In this document: one piece after another, positions 41,588 through 50,110 of the stretch | How the letters are laid out: every line of letters starts with the position of its first letter | Position numbering within the stretch: the first letter of the stretch is position 1 | Assembly (NCBI GenBank): GCA_029865885.1 | Contig: JARXAK010000202.1 | Span: 1 to 64,000, forward strand | Source of the DNA: Rhizobium sp. | GTDB taxonomy: Bacteria; Pseudomonadota; Alphaproteobacteria; Rhizobiales; Rhizobiaceae | Length of the DNA stretch: 64,000 nt | Direction of reading: 5' to 3' | Program-made: the position numbers and the translations under genes | Notes under the pieces: generated by a model | Seen by the model: only the letters and a program-made list of their open reading frames with translations | The model's database searches: none | What the model was told of the DNA's origin: nothing

Positions 41588-43831
41588 TCAGGTGACGTTG
41601 AAGGTGATGCGCTGGGTCCCGAAGGGACGGCAAGTCGCAGTCAGCGTCAATTGGCCGGCTTCGTTTCCGGCTTCGACATAGACGCCAACGGCGCCACCCT
41701 TGAAGGACAGAAGCGAGGGGCCGACGATACGGCCAGGGCCCTCAAGCGAGACCTCGACCGGATCGTCGAAGAAGCCCAAGACATTGCCGCCCTGGTCGAA
41801 CGCCCGCAGCATCACGCGAACCGTGTCCTTCTCGCCAGCCCTGAGCTCGGTATCGTCAGCCGCAATGTCGAGTGTCGTCGGCAGCGGATCGGCCGGCAGA
41901 TGACGGCGTACAACCTCCTTGCCGTCGAGGAAGCCGACGAGTTCGCCATCCCGCCAGGTCATGCCCCATTCGCCGAATTCCTCCGGCGTCACCATGCCGT
42001 GGTCGAGAATGCAGGGCGGATGCGGCAGATGCGGATAGGTCTTGGTATCGGGTTCGATCCGCTTGACGATATGCCCCATGCGGATTTCGACATAGTCGCA
42101 ATTGGTGAGCACGATCAGCGGCAGCACGCCGCCGATATTGCGCTCGCCGCGTGCCCAGAAGCTGACCGGCTGAAGCACGATCCCATCCTTTGGATCGCCC
42201 TGCGAGGCATAGGCGTGACCGGCGAATTTCGGCTCGCGATACATGTCGGTGACGCCGTGATAGCAGATGCGGTCGCCGGAGCCGAAATCCTTGTGCGTGT
42301 TGTAGTCGAACATGCACCAGCCGGTGGAGCCTGATATCGACGGGTCGCCGGCAGCAGCATTGAGGATCGCCAGATGCCGGCCGACATGTTCAGCCTGCCG
42401 CTGCTCCTGGTCGAAGCGTTTGGTCGGATACATGTGACCGCCATATTCGGTGATCATGTAGGGCACCTTGCGGTCGAGCCCTGTCACCTCGCGCTGCTCG
42501 CGCAGCACCAGGCGCTCCCGGTTATGCCCCGGCATTTCCTCCATGCCGAGAATGAAGTCGTTCATTGTGTAGACGTCTTCGAGCAGCTCGCTCTCGGTGA
42601 TGTAGCGCACGCCGCCTGTCTGGCGGGTGGTATCGAGCGAACGCGCCATGGCATTCGTCGCGACATAGAAGTCATGGGCATCCTGGCTCTCGTTGATGCG
42701 CACGCCCCAGATGATGATCGAGGGATGGTTCCAGTCGCGCTCGATCATCCGGCGGACGTTCTGAACGCTCTCCGCCTTCCAGGCCTCGCCGCCGATATGC
42801 TGCCAGCCGGGGATCTCTTCGAAGACCAGCAGGCCGATCTCGTCGCAACGGTCGAGGAAGTATTTCGACTGCGGGTAGTGCGAGGTCCGGGCGATGTTGC
42901 AGGCAAGATCGAATTTCAGGATATCGGCATCCTTCTCCTGACCACGCCGGCCCATGGCATAACCCAGATGTGGCCAGGCCTGATGGCGGTTGAGGCCCCG
43001 CAGCTTGACCACACGGCCATTCAGCTTGAAGCCCTCGATCGTGTATTCGGCAGAACGGAAGCCGAAACGGCTCGTCGTCTCATCGGTACCGGCAGCGGTC
43101 TCCAGCGCAACGGTCAGACGGTAGAGCGCCGGATTGTCGATATCCCACAGTGTGATGCCCTGAAGTCCGGAAAAGCCGAGCGAGACCTCTGCGCCTGATA
43201 CGGTCGCCTCGGTCCGCGCGATCTCCTGACCTGCACCATCTTTCAGAACAGCCGTGACCTTGCCCGAAAGAGCCTGATCCGTCGGATTGGAAATCCAGAC
43301 CTTCGCCGTTACCTGCTTGGTTTCATCAAGCACATCCGGAGTCTCGATCTTGACGTTCTTGATCGAAACCGGCGCGGTGATCTTGAGCCAGACGTCGCGA
43401 TAGATGCCGGCATAGGTGAGATAGTCGATCACGCCGCCGAAGGGCGGGATTTCGGGGTTTTCCGAGCCGTCGATCTTCACTGTCAGCAGGTTGTTGCCGG
43501 CCTTCAGATGCGGCGTGAGCCTGGCCTCGAAAGGTGTGTAGCCATCCTTGTGCGCGGTGATCTCGGTGCCGTTGAGATAGACAACGCTATCGGCCATGGC
43601 GCCGTCGAAGACCAGCGAGACTTCTTTGCCGTCGAAACGCGGATCCCACGAGATGACCTTCTGATAGGTAAAGGCCTTCTGATAGCTCTTCTCGTCGAAA
43701 TAATTATAGGGCACCTCGACCGCCGTATGGGGAAGCTGGACCGTCTCGCCGGACTGCGAAGCCGAAGCAAAACCCGGCTCAAACCCGGCGCGGAAGGTCC
43801 AGTTCCTGTTGAAGTTTTCGGTAATGCGCAT
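41588..43831 (-). CDS. lacZ: GH2 beta-galactosidase (LacZ-type)
   Basis: 747-aa family-2 glycoside hydrolase: N-terminal sugar-binding domain (to about residue 150), immunoglobulin-like domain, TIM barrel and C-terminal beta domains. The acid/base pair N380-E381 lies in SIIIWGVRINESQD and the nucleophile E462 in VPYMITEYGGHMYPTKRF. Length is near the 750-760 aa of rhizobial LacZ rather than the 1024 aa of E. coli LacZ. No signal peptide. Gene order lacE-F-G-Z-K strongly suggests lactose or a plant beta-galactoside as substrate; a beta-glucuronide cannot be excluded by motif alone. Confidence 0.87.
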   Translation of the reverse strand: MRITENFNRNWTFRAGFEPGFASASQSGETVQLPHTAVEVPYNYFDEKSYQKAFTYQKVISWDPRFDGKEVSLVFDGAMADSVVYLNGTEITAHKDGYTPFEARLTPHLKAGNNLLTVKIDGSENPEIPPFGGVIDYLTYAGIYRDVWLKITAPVSIKNVKIETPDVLDETKQVTAKVWISNPTDQALSGKVTAVLKDGAGQEIARTEATVSGAEVSLGFSGLQGITLWDIDNPALYRLTVALETAAGTDETTSRFGFRSAEYTIEGFKLNGRVVKLRGLNRHQAWPHLGYAMGRRGQEKDADILKFDLACNIARTSHYPQSKYFLDRCDEIGLLVFEEIPGWQHIGGEAWKAESVQNVRRMIERDWNHPSIIIWGVRINESQDAHDFYVATNAMARSLDTTRQTGGVRYITESELLEDVYTMNDFILGMEEMPGHNRERLVLREQREVTGLDRKVPYMITEYGGHMYPTKRFDQEQRQAEHVGRHLAILNAAAGDPSISGSTGWCMFDYNTHKDFGSGDRICYHGVTDMYREPKFAGHAYASQGDPKDGIVLQPVSFWARGERNIGGVLPLIVLTNCDYVEIRMGHIVKRIEPDTKTYPHLPHPPCILDHGMVTPEEFGEWGMTWRDGELVGFLDGKEVVRRHLPADPLPTTLDIAADDTELRAGEKDTVRVMLRAFDQGGNVLGFFDDPVEVSLEGPGRIVGPSLLSFKGGAVGVYVEAGNEAGQLTLTATCRPFGTQRITFNVT

Positions 43832-43840
43832 GAATAAGTC

Positions 43841-44662
43841 CTATTTCACGGAGCCGAGCATGCCCTGCACGAATTGGCGTTGCATGGCGAAGAAGACGAG
43901 GAGGGTGGGAAGGGTGGCGAGGATCGTGCCGATCATCACGGTGCCGTATTCGGGCGAATAGGCGGAGGCGAGCGAGGACACGACCAGCGTGATCGTCTTG
44001 GTGTCATTCGACTGCAGCACGATCAGCGGCCAGAGATAATTGTTCCAGTTCAGCATGAAGACGATGACGAAGGCCGCCGCATAGGTCGAGCGCATCACCG
44101 GAACATAAATGTAGAAGAAGATCTGCCACTCCTTCAGCCCGTCCACCTTGGCCGCATCACGAAGCTCGGTCGGAAAGGCTTTTGAGGCCTGGCGGAAATA
44201 GAAGATGATGAAGGCCGACGCGATCATCGGCAGCATGATGGCGATATGGGTATTCAGCAGCCCCGCCTGCCCCATCAGCATGAAGAGCGGGATCATCAGC
44301 GCCGCAAACGGCACCATGAGCGTCAAGAGGATCACGGTATAGACCCGCTCGCGCAGCTTTGAGCGGAACATCTCGAAACCGTAGCCGGCAAGCGAGGAGA
44401 CGAGCAGCGTCAGCGCCGTGCCGACAAGCGCGATCTTCACCGAGTTCCAGAACACCAGCGGCACATCCACCTGGGCGAAGAAGGACGCGATGTTGTCGAA
44501 GAGCGCCGTACCGAAGGTGACCTTGCCGCGCACGATCTCGCTCGTGGTGTTGGTCGCGCCGATCACCATCCAGATGAACGGAAAGATCGAGAGGAAGGCG
44601 GCAAGCGACAGCACGGCATACTGCACGATGTCGGGCAGCCGGCGGCGAAGCATTGTCATCAT
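43841..44662 (-). CDS. lacG: CUT1 sugar ABC transporter permease (LacG/MalG type)
   Basis: 273-aa permease with six membrane helices and the EAA loop ELRDAAKVDGLKEWQIFFYI. ATG at 44662 overlaps the lacF stop (ATGA) and has GAGGGAACG upstream. It is the second membrane subunit of the putative lactose importer. Confidence 0.92.
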   Translation of the reverse strand: MMTMLRRRLPDIVQYAVLSLAAFLSIFPFIWMVIGATNTTSEIVRGKVTFGTALFDNIASFFAQVDVPLVFWNSVKIALVGTALTLLVSSLAGYGFEMFRSKLRERVYTVILLTLMVPFAALMIPLFMLMGQAGLLNTHIAIMLPMIASAFIIFYFRQASKAFPTELRDAAKVDGLKEWQIFFYIYVPVMRSTYAAAFVIVFMLNWNNYLWPLIVLQSNDTKTITLVVSSLASAYSPEYGTVMIGTILATLPTLLVFFAMQRQFVQGMLGSVK

Positions 44663-45555
44663 TTGCGTTCCCTCGCGGCATAGAATTGCAGGAAGGAGAG
44701 GACCGCCACCATCAGCACGATGACATAGGAGACGGTTGCCGCATAACCGAAGCTCGGCATGAAACGGAAGGTCAGGTTGTAGATGTAGAGCGACAGCGTC
44801 AGCGTCGAATCCGCAGGCCCGCCTTTGCCTTCGGTGAAGTTGTAGACCTCGTCGAACAGCTGCAGCGTGCCGATCGTCGAGGTGATCGTGGTAAACAGGA
44901 TCACCGGTTTCAGCATCGGAATGGTCAGAAAGGCGAAACGCCCCCAGGACGGCACGCCGTCGATCTTCGCCGCCTCATAGATCGACCGGTCGATATTCTG
45001 GAGTGCTGCCAGATAGAAGATCATGTTGTAGCCGGTCCAGCGCCAGGTAATGGCGATGATGATCAGGACCTTGGCCCAGAAGGGGTCTGTGAGCCAGCCG
45101 ATCGGCTCGCCGATGATGCCGATCGTAAGCAGCGCATTGTTCACCACGCCGTCGAGCGAGAACATGCTCTTGAACAGAATGGAATAGGCGACCAGCGACG
45201 AAACGCAGGGAAGGAAGATCATGGTCCGGAACAGGCCGGAATAACGCAGCTTCGGATTGTTCAGCATGGCCGCCAGGATCAGCGCCATGGTGATCATGAT
45301 CGGCACCTGGACGACGAAGAAGATGACGGTGTTTTCCAGCGCCTTCCAGAAGACGGGATCGTTCCACAGCCGCACGAGGTTACCGGTGCCCGAGAACTTC
45401 AGCATCATCCCGCGTCCCGAATAGAAGGACAGCGCGAGAGAACGCAGGATCGGATAGAGCATGAAGAGCGAGATCAGCACGAGGGCGGGAGCGACGAACA
45501 GCCATCCGTTCACGTCGTAGTAGCGCCTCAGGCTGGATCTGGATGTGGTGGCCAT
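44659..45555 (-). CDS. lacF: CUT1 sugar ABC transporter permease (LacF/MalF type)
   Basis: 298-aa permease; first helix GWLFVAPALVLISLFMLYPI and EAA loop IYEAAKIDGVPSWGRFAFLT. ATG at 45555 (GGGGACACC upstream) is preferred over 45585, which gives an unusual arginine-rich start. It overlaps lacG by 4 nt. A long GC hairpin (45608-45635) separates it from lacE. Confidence 0.92.
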   Translation of the reverse strand: MATTSRSSLRRYYDVNGWLFVAPALVLISLFMLYPILRSLALSFYSGRGMMLKFSGTGNLVRLWNDPVFWKALENTVIFFVVQVPIMITMALILAAMLNNPKLRYSGLFRTMIFLPCVSSLVAYSILFKSMFSLDGVVNNALLTIGIIGEPIGWLTDPFWAKVLIIIAITWRWTGYNMIFYLAALQNIDRSIYEAAKIDGVPSWGRFAFLTIPMLKPVILFTTITSTIGTLQLFDEVYNFTEGKGGPADSTLTLSLYIYNLTFRFMPSFGYAATVSYVIVLMVAVLSFLQFYAARERK

Positions 45556-45607
45556 GCGGTGTCCCCGAACCCGATCAGTGGTCACTGAACCTTGATATGT
45601 GAAGGGA

Positions 45608-45635
45608 AGCCGCGCGGCGCTTGCGCCGCGCGGCT
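45608..45635 (-). terminator. Intra-operon hairpin between lacE and lacF
   Basis: Perfect 13-bp GC-rich stem AGCCGCGCGGCGC / GCGCCGCGCGGCT with a 2-base central gap. It lies 50 bp past the lacE stop and before lacF, without a T-run on the minus strand. It parallels the hairpin at 22218-22255 in the other importer operon and is probably an mRNA stabiliser or attenuator that keeps binding protein above permease level. Confidence 0.65.
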
Positions 45636-45684
45636 CCGGGAGGACACGGGCCAGACCCCAAGGCCAAGCCCCTGTGGGATGGGT

Positions 45685-46953
45685 TTACTGGATCTGACCG
45701 GCGGCCTGCTCTTCGATCGCCTTCAGGACGTCATCGACAGGCGTTCCCTTGAGCAGCGCCGGGAAGTTGGCCGTGACAGCCGTGTCCAACTCGTTGGTGA
45801 AGATGCCGTAGTTGACGGCCGGCACCTGGACGAGCCAATCGGCAAAGTTCTGCCAGACCGTCTGGCCGCCGAAGAAGTCGTCTGGCTTCTGATAGGCTTC
45901 GCCGGTGCGGGCGGCGAGCAGCGAGCCGACGGCACCGCGCTCGGTCAGGATCTTCTGATAGAAGTCGAGATCCTTGGCATAGACTTCATTGAGGAAGTCG
46001 ATTGCTTCGTCCTTTTCAGCGGAAGCCTCAAGCACATACCAGCTCGAACCACCGAGGTTGGAGGCGGCGGTCGCGCCATCGATGCCAAGCTTCGGAATGG
46101 CGGTCAGGGCCCACTTGCCGGCCTGATCGGGCTGCGCCTTGACGGTGCCGGTGATCCAGACGCCGAGCAGGACGGCGGCGACATCGCCGGAGGTGAAGGC
46201 GTTGACGCCGTCGTTCCAGCCGCTGGTCGGCTTTGCCACGCCTTCGTTGACGATCCGCGCCTGGGTTTCGAGGGCTGCCTTCAGAGCGGCGTTGCCTGTG
46301 ATGTTGAGGCTGCCATCGTCCTTGAAATACCACTGGCCGCCAGACTGCATCATGATGCGGATCAGACCGCCGTCATTGCTGTCGAGCGCCATCATCTCAT
46401 GACCGGTCTTGGCCTTGACGTCCTTGCCGATCTCGATGAAGCGATCCCAGGTCAGGTTCTCCATGTCGGAGGCCTTGTAACCTGCCTGCTCCAGATAGTC
46501 CTTGCGGTAGTAGAGGCCGGTGACGCCGGAATCGAAGGGAACGCCATAGACCTGGCCCTCGAGGGTCATCAGGTCGACCTTGTATTTGGCAAAACCGGAA
46601 TAATCGATCTTGTCGGTCAGCGCAGCGAACGAGCCGGGGAAGGACTGCAGATATTTCTGCGCGCCGTAATCCTCGATCAGCACGATATCCGGCAGCGTGT
46701 CGGTCATGCCGGAGGCCAGACCCGTCTGCAGCTTCTGTTCGACATCGGCCTTGGCGAAGTCGACGATGTTGAATGTCGTGCCGGGGTTCTTCGCGGTGTA
46801 ACGCGCAGCGGCTTCCTTCATGATCGCGACATTGAAGTTCGGATCCCAGCACCAGATGGTGACTTCGCCGGCGAACGCAGCCGTGCTGCAGAGAAGTGCG
46901 GCACCCGTCAATGCTGCCGAGACGGAGCGCTTGAGCACGCGAGAATAATCCAT
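45685..46953 (-). CDS. lacE: CUT1 sugar-binding protein (LacE type)
   Basis: 422-aa extracellular solute-binding protein family 1. The signal peptide (SVSAALTGAALLCSTAAFAG) precedes EVTIWCWDPNFNVAIMKEAA. A later conserved segment is YGVPFDSGVTGLYYRKDYLE. ATG at 46953 sits just after GGAGG. It heads the lac-type operon; a site ACTAAATATTTTG at 47048-47060, shared with the regulator's own promoter, lies about 95-107 bp upstream. Confidence 0.92.
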   Translation of the reverse strand: MDYSRVLKRSVSAALTGAALLCSTAAFAGEVTIWCWDPNFNVAIMKEAAARYTAKNPGTTFNIVDFAKADVEQKLQTGLASGMTDTLPDIVLIEDYGAQKYLQSFPGSFAALTDKIDYSGFAKYKVDLMTLEGQVYGVPFDSGVTGLYYRKDYLEQAGYKASDMENLTWDRFIEIGKDVKAKTGHEMMALDSNDGGLIRIMMQSGGQWYFKDDGSLNITGNAALKAALETQARIVNEGVAKPTSGWNDGVNAFTSGDVAAVLLGVWITGTVKAQPDQAGKWALTAIPKLGIDGATAASNLGGSSWYVLEASAEKDEAIDFLNEVYAKDLDFYQKILTERGAVGSLLAARTGEAYQKPDDFFGGQTVWQNFADWLVQVPAVNYGIFTNELDTAVTANFPALLKGTPVDDVLKAIEEQAAGQIQ

Positions 46954-47047
46954 GTGTTCCTCCCATTATGACGTTGAACGTGGCAGCCTCATCCCCTGCC
47001 TCAACGCCACTATTTCCGAAAAACGGAGGACAGCCAAGAAAATTTTT

Positions 47048-47060
47048 ACTAAATATTTTG
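47048..47060. promoter_or_regulatory. Candidate operator of the lac-type LacI regulator (site 1)
   Basis: ACTAAATATTTTG in the lacE promoter region. It matches the site at 48231-48243 read on the minus strand (AGTAAATATTTTC) in 11 of 13 positions and has a TAAATATTT palindromic core. The rest of the 46954-47108 gap is AT-rich promoter sequence without a gene. Confidence 0.5.
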
Positions 47061-47108
47061 TGCGCTGCGGTAAGTCATGAAGATTGCACAACCTTTCCTC
47101 GTCGAGGT

Positions 47109-48179
47109 TCAGTCGACCGGCAGCGTCTTGGAACTTCCACGCCAGACCATTTCTGTCGGAAGCGTAACATGTTTGGCGTAGTCGCGGCCATTCAGCCGCT
47201 CGACCAAGAGATCCACGGCCACTTCACCGATGAGCTCCCCGGGAATGCGCATGGTCGAGAGCGGCGGCATCAGAAACTGCGCAACCGGAATATCATTGAA
47301 GGCAACGACCGCGATATCCTCAGGGATCGAGAGGCCGGCCTCCTGGATCGCCCGATAGGTGCCGATCGCCATATTGTCGTTGGCCGCCACGATAGCATCG
47401 GGCCGCATCTCCAGGGCTAGCAAAGACTTCGCCTGCTGGTAACCCGTCTCAAGGCGCAAGTTCTGCCCGAAGCGTTCGCTCTGGCCAAGCGCCATGAGTT
47501 CGGGCTGGTAGCTTCCCCGCGCCTCATGCCATTCGATAAATGCCTTGCAGCGCTGTTCGCCATGCATCAGCGCATCATTGTCCATCAGCTCGTAACCGCC
47601 GACAAAACCGATCCGGCGGTAGCCAGCCTGCTCCAGACTGTCGAGGATGGTGGTCGTAGCCTCGCCCAAATCCGCCCGCACACAGTCGAATTGTGGCATG
47701 CGCGGATTGTAGTCGGCCATGACGAGATGCTGACAGACCTTGGCCATCGCCTCGATCTCCGCCTTCGGATGGTGCCCGACCACGATCATGGCCGAAATGC
47801 CGGTCAGCATGGCGAGATCCACGGGCACATCCGGGTTGAAAACGCGTGCGATCTCGATCTTGTACTCCCGGCAGCGCGCCTCGATGCCAAGCCGAACGCC
47901 AACATAATAGGGATCGACCAGCTCCTCCTGCGGCGCAAGGAAATGCACGATGGCGATATGGGCCGGCACCTCCGCATGGCTCGCCATCGGGATTGTCAGC
48001 GGAGGAAGCTGGGCATTCTTGCGCGCCCGCGGCGTCGCATAGTTCAGCGCTTCTGCCGTCTCGATGATCGCCTGCCGCTTGGCTTCCGACACCGAAAGCG
48101 TCTGGTCATAATTCAAGACGCGCGACACGGTGCCGGAAGAGACACCCACTGCCTTCGCAATTTCCTTGATCGTCACCAC
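47109..48179 (-). CDS. lacR: LacI-family transcriptional regulator of the lac-type operon
   Basis: 356-aa LacI-family protein. HTH TIKEIAKAVGVSSGTVSRVL with the following hinge, then the sugar-binding core with DAIVAANDNMAIGTYRAIQE and IPEDIAVVAFNDIPV. The start is set at GTG 48179 (or 48176), behind GGAGGAGGG; the open frame upstream to 48305 is not family-like. It lies upstream of lacE on the same strand. Near-identical AT-rich sites at 47048-47060 and 48231-48243 fit repression of lacE and of itself. Confidence 0.9.
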   Translation of the reverse strand: MVTIKEIAKAVGVSSGTVSRVLNYDQTLSVSEAKRQAIIETAEALNYATPRARKNAQLPPLTIPMASHAEVPAHIAIVHFLAPQEELVDPYYVGVRLGIEARCREYKIEIARVFNPDVPVDLAMLTGISAMIVVGHHPKAEIEAMAKVCQHLVMADYNPRMPQFDCVRADLGEATTTILDSLEQAGYRRIGFVGGYELMDNDALMHGEQRCKAFIEWHEARGSYQPELMALGQSERFGQNLRLETGYQQAKSLLALEMRPDAIVAANDNMAIGTYRAIQEAGLSIPEDIAVVAFNDIPVAQFLMPPLSTMRIPGELIGEVAVDLLVERLNGRDYAKHVTLPTEMVWRGSSKTLPVD

Positions 48180-48230
48180 GGCGGCCTGCCCTCCTCCACC
48201 TGTCTTCCCGAGGAGCTTGGTAAACCTCTG

Positions 48231-48243
48231 GAAAATATTTACT
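48231..48243. promoter_or_regulatory. Candidate operator of the lac-type LacI regulator (site 2)
   Basis: GAAAATATTTACT, reverse complement AGTAAATATTTTC, 52-64 bp upstream of the regulator's GTG. It shares the AAATATTT core with 47048-47060 and, notably, with the palindromes at 24189-24204 and 24268-24279 of the other LacI block. Confidence 0.5.
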
Positions 48244-48367
48244 AGGCCAGCCAGGTGAGGGATACAAGCACTTCCTTGAACACGGTCGTTGCCGAAGGAA
48301 GGCACTGAGATCGACAGGGAGGCGACCGGCGCGAATTGCGTCGATCCGCCACAAACCCGGTGGCGCT

Positions 48368-48619
48368 CTAGGCCTGGGCCTCGCTGACAAAGGCCTCAAT
48401 CTCGGCAAGGCTGTCGAGACGGGTCACGTCGAAATCGGCGGCAGCAAGGTCGATGCCGAAGGTCTCTTCGAGCAACATCATCAGATGCGTGGCCGCCAGC
48501 GAATCCAGCCGGCCACTGAAGAACAGCGAGTCCGTATCGTGAAGCGGCTGTCTGTCGCCGCGCTCCTCGAGCAGCCCCTGAACCCGGGTACGGATGGACG
48601 CAATTTTCTCAACGGTCAT
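48368..48619 (-). CDS. Acyl carrier protein (DltC-like)
   Basis: 83-aa carrier protein. The phosphopantetheine site is S40 in FFSGRLDSLAATHLMMLLEE, followed by the usual four-helix pattern (ETFGIDLAAADFDVTRLDSL). It sits 6 nt after the MBOAT-like gene, itself overlapping the adenylating enzyme, so all three are one unit. It presumably receives the amino acid activated by the enzyme at 50107-51753, as DltC receives D-alanine. ATG at 48619 follows the MBOAT stop directly. Confidence 0.87.
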   Translation of the reverse strand: MTVEKIASIRTRVQGLLEERGDRQPLHDTDSLFFSGRLDSLAATHLMMLLEETFGIDLAAADFDVTRLDSLAEIEAFVSEAQA

Positions 48620-48625
48620 GGCAGG

Positions 48626-50110
48626 TCAAACTCCAAACAGGCCAAACAGGAAGTGGAAACGATCCGACAGCTGGCCTTCCAGCCAAACACTGTCGAAGAT
48701 TTTCAGGAAGCAGAAGAACAGGGCCACGTTGATCCGCGGCCAGACCTGGTGGCGCCAGAAGCCATCATCCGGCGAGGTCTTGCGGCCCCAGATCTGCGAG
48801 ATGATCAGACCGGCCGACAGCAGACACACATAGAAGGCGAGCGTTTCGAACCGGTCCAGTTCATCAAGCGGCGTCCCATCGGCAAAGACATGGGACACGA
48901 AAATGAGATGATAGAGGAAGTTGCCGAAACCGGCCGCACAGAAGGTCGCGAACGCGATACGCAGGCGTGGCGATGTCTTGAACCAGCGCATGAAGGCTGG
49001 ATAGAAGAAGAAATCGACCAGAACCTCTTTGAAGTAATAGTAGTAGCGGTTCCAGAACTCGGCGATCGAGCGGGAGGCCAGCGGGTTCACGGTGTTGCGC
49101 GGAATATTGTAACCCATCATCCGCGCCACGGCGACAATCGCATGGCCCCAGGCCGCAATGATCAGCAGATCCACGCCGTAATTGACGAAGAGACCCAGCC
49201 ACCTGAGCCCGATGGGCATGGCCGCCGCATCCACTGGATTGAGGATCATGAAACCGAGCTTCGGCACACCCAGCATCTCGTGGAACAGGGTCGTGACAGC
49301 CAGACAGGTCCAGCTGAGGATAGCCGTCCAGACCGCAAGCTTCAGCGCCTTCAGGCGCGTCACGGCCAGCGCTTCATCATCTTTCGCCTCGAACCGCTTG
49401 AGAAAGGACAGACCCTTTCCGATCGGTGCGACATCGCCGCCCCAGACCGGGCGCATGTAAAGCGCCCGGACGCTGTCGGGAGCTGCAGCCTTCGCCTTCA
49501 GGTCAACAGCCGCATAGGCCAGAAACCAGAAGCAGGATGCCCAGACGGCCACGAAAGCCCAGAGAATCGCATGACCGTAATTCCCCGGCGGCAAGAAGGC
49601 GGCAATGGCAAGCAAGGCGAGGAAACCGGTCAGCTGGACCAGCACCGGACGCCGCGACCACAGGCCGCTGCTCAGTCTCTGGCCCGCGATCATGGCCTGC
49701 GCAAAACCGAGGAAAAGCAACACGCCGGCAATTTGCAAAGCCAGCGGAGGCACAGAGATGCCGGTCCCAAGCGCCGAAGCCAGATCCGTGATCATCGCGT
49801 TCATGTCTGCCGTCCGGAAGGGCCGCAGCAGCAGAAACACCAGACTTGACGTGATGAGGATGGCGAGCCGGTGTCCCGGCCATCGCGCGGCGGCAAGGAG
49901 CGTCAGTCCGATCAGCACGAGCGCCGATAGACTGATCTGCAAACTCAAGCCGAGTGCGGCCAGAAACAGCACATGGATCAGGAGCAGACCGCGGATCGTC
50001 CCGACAAAGGCGCGTGCATCCGCATTCGTATCGATCGTCAGCCAGGAACGGCGGAGCTGCAGGAGGCGTTGCAAGGGACTTGCCCCTTCCTGCTCGGAGA
50101 TAAGGCTCAC
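48626..50110 (-). CDS. MBOAT-like membrane O-acyltransferase (DltB-like role)
   Basis: 494-aa polytopic protein with about ten membrane segments. Although the overall sequence is unusual, the segment SIAEFWNRYYYYFKEVLVDF (residues 348-367) followed about 30 residues later by FGNFLYHLIF (H401) matches the layout of the MBOAT core: an EFWxRW-type helix and then the catalytic His after a G-rich turn. GTG at 50110 overlaps the preceding gene's stop. With the adenylating enzyme and acyl carrier it would transfer a carrier-bound acyl or aminoacyl group across or at the membrane. Not a canonical DltB; assignment is inferential but context-supported. Confidence 0.72.
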   Translation of the reverse strand: MSLISEQEGASPLQRLLQLRRSWLTIDTNADARAFVGTIRGLLLIHVLFLAALGLSLQISLSALVLIGLTLLAAARWPGHRLAILITSSLVFLLLRPFRTADMNAMITDLASALGTGISVPPLALQIAGVLLFLGFAQAMIAGQRLSSGLWSRRPVLVQLTGFLALLAIAAFLPPGNYGHAILWAFVAVWASCFWFLAYAAVDLKAKAAAPDSVRALYMRPVWGGDVAPIGKGLSFLKRFEAKDDEALAVTRLKALKLAVWTAILSWTCLAVTTLFHEMLGVPKLGFMILNPVDAAAMPIGLRWLGLFVNYGVDLLIIAAWGHAIVAVARMMGYNIPRNTVNPLASRSIAEFWNRYYYYFKEVLVDFFFYPAFMRWFKTSPRLRIAFATFCAAGFGNFLYHLIFVSHVFADGTPLDELDRFETLAFYVCLLSAGLIISQIWGRKTSPDDGFWRHQVWPRINVALFFCFLKIFDSVWLEGQLSDRFHFLFGLFGV

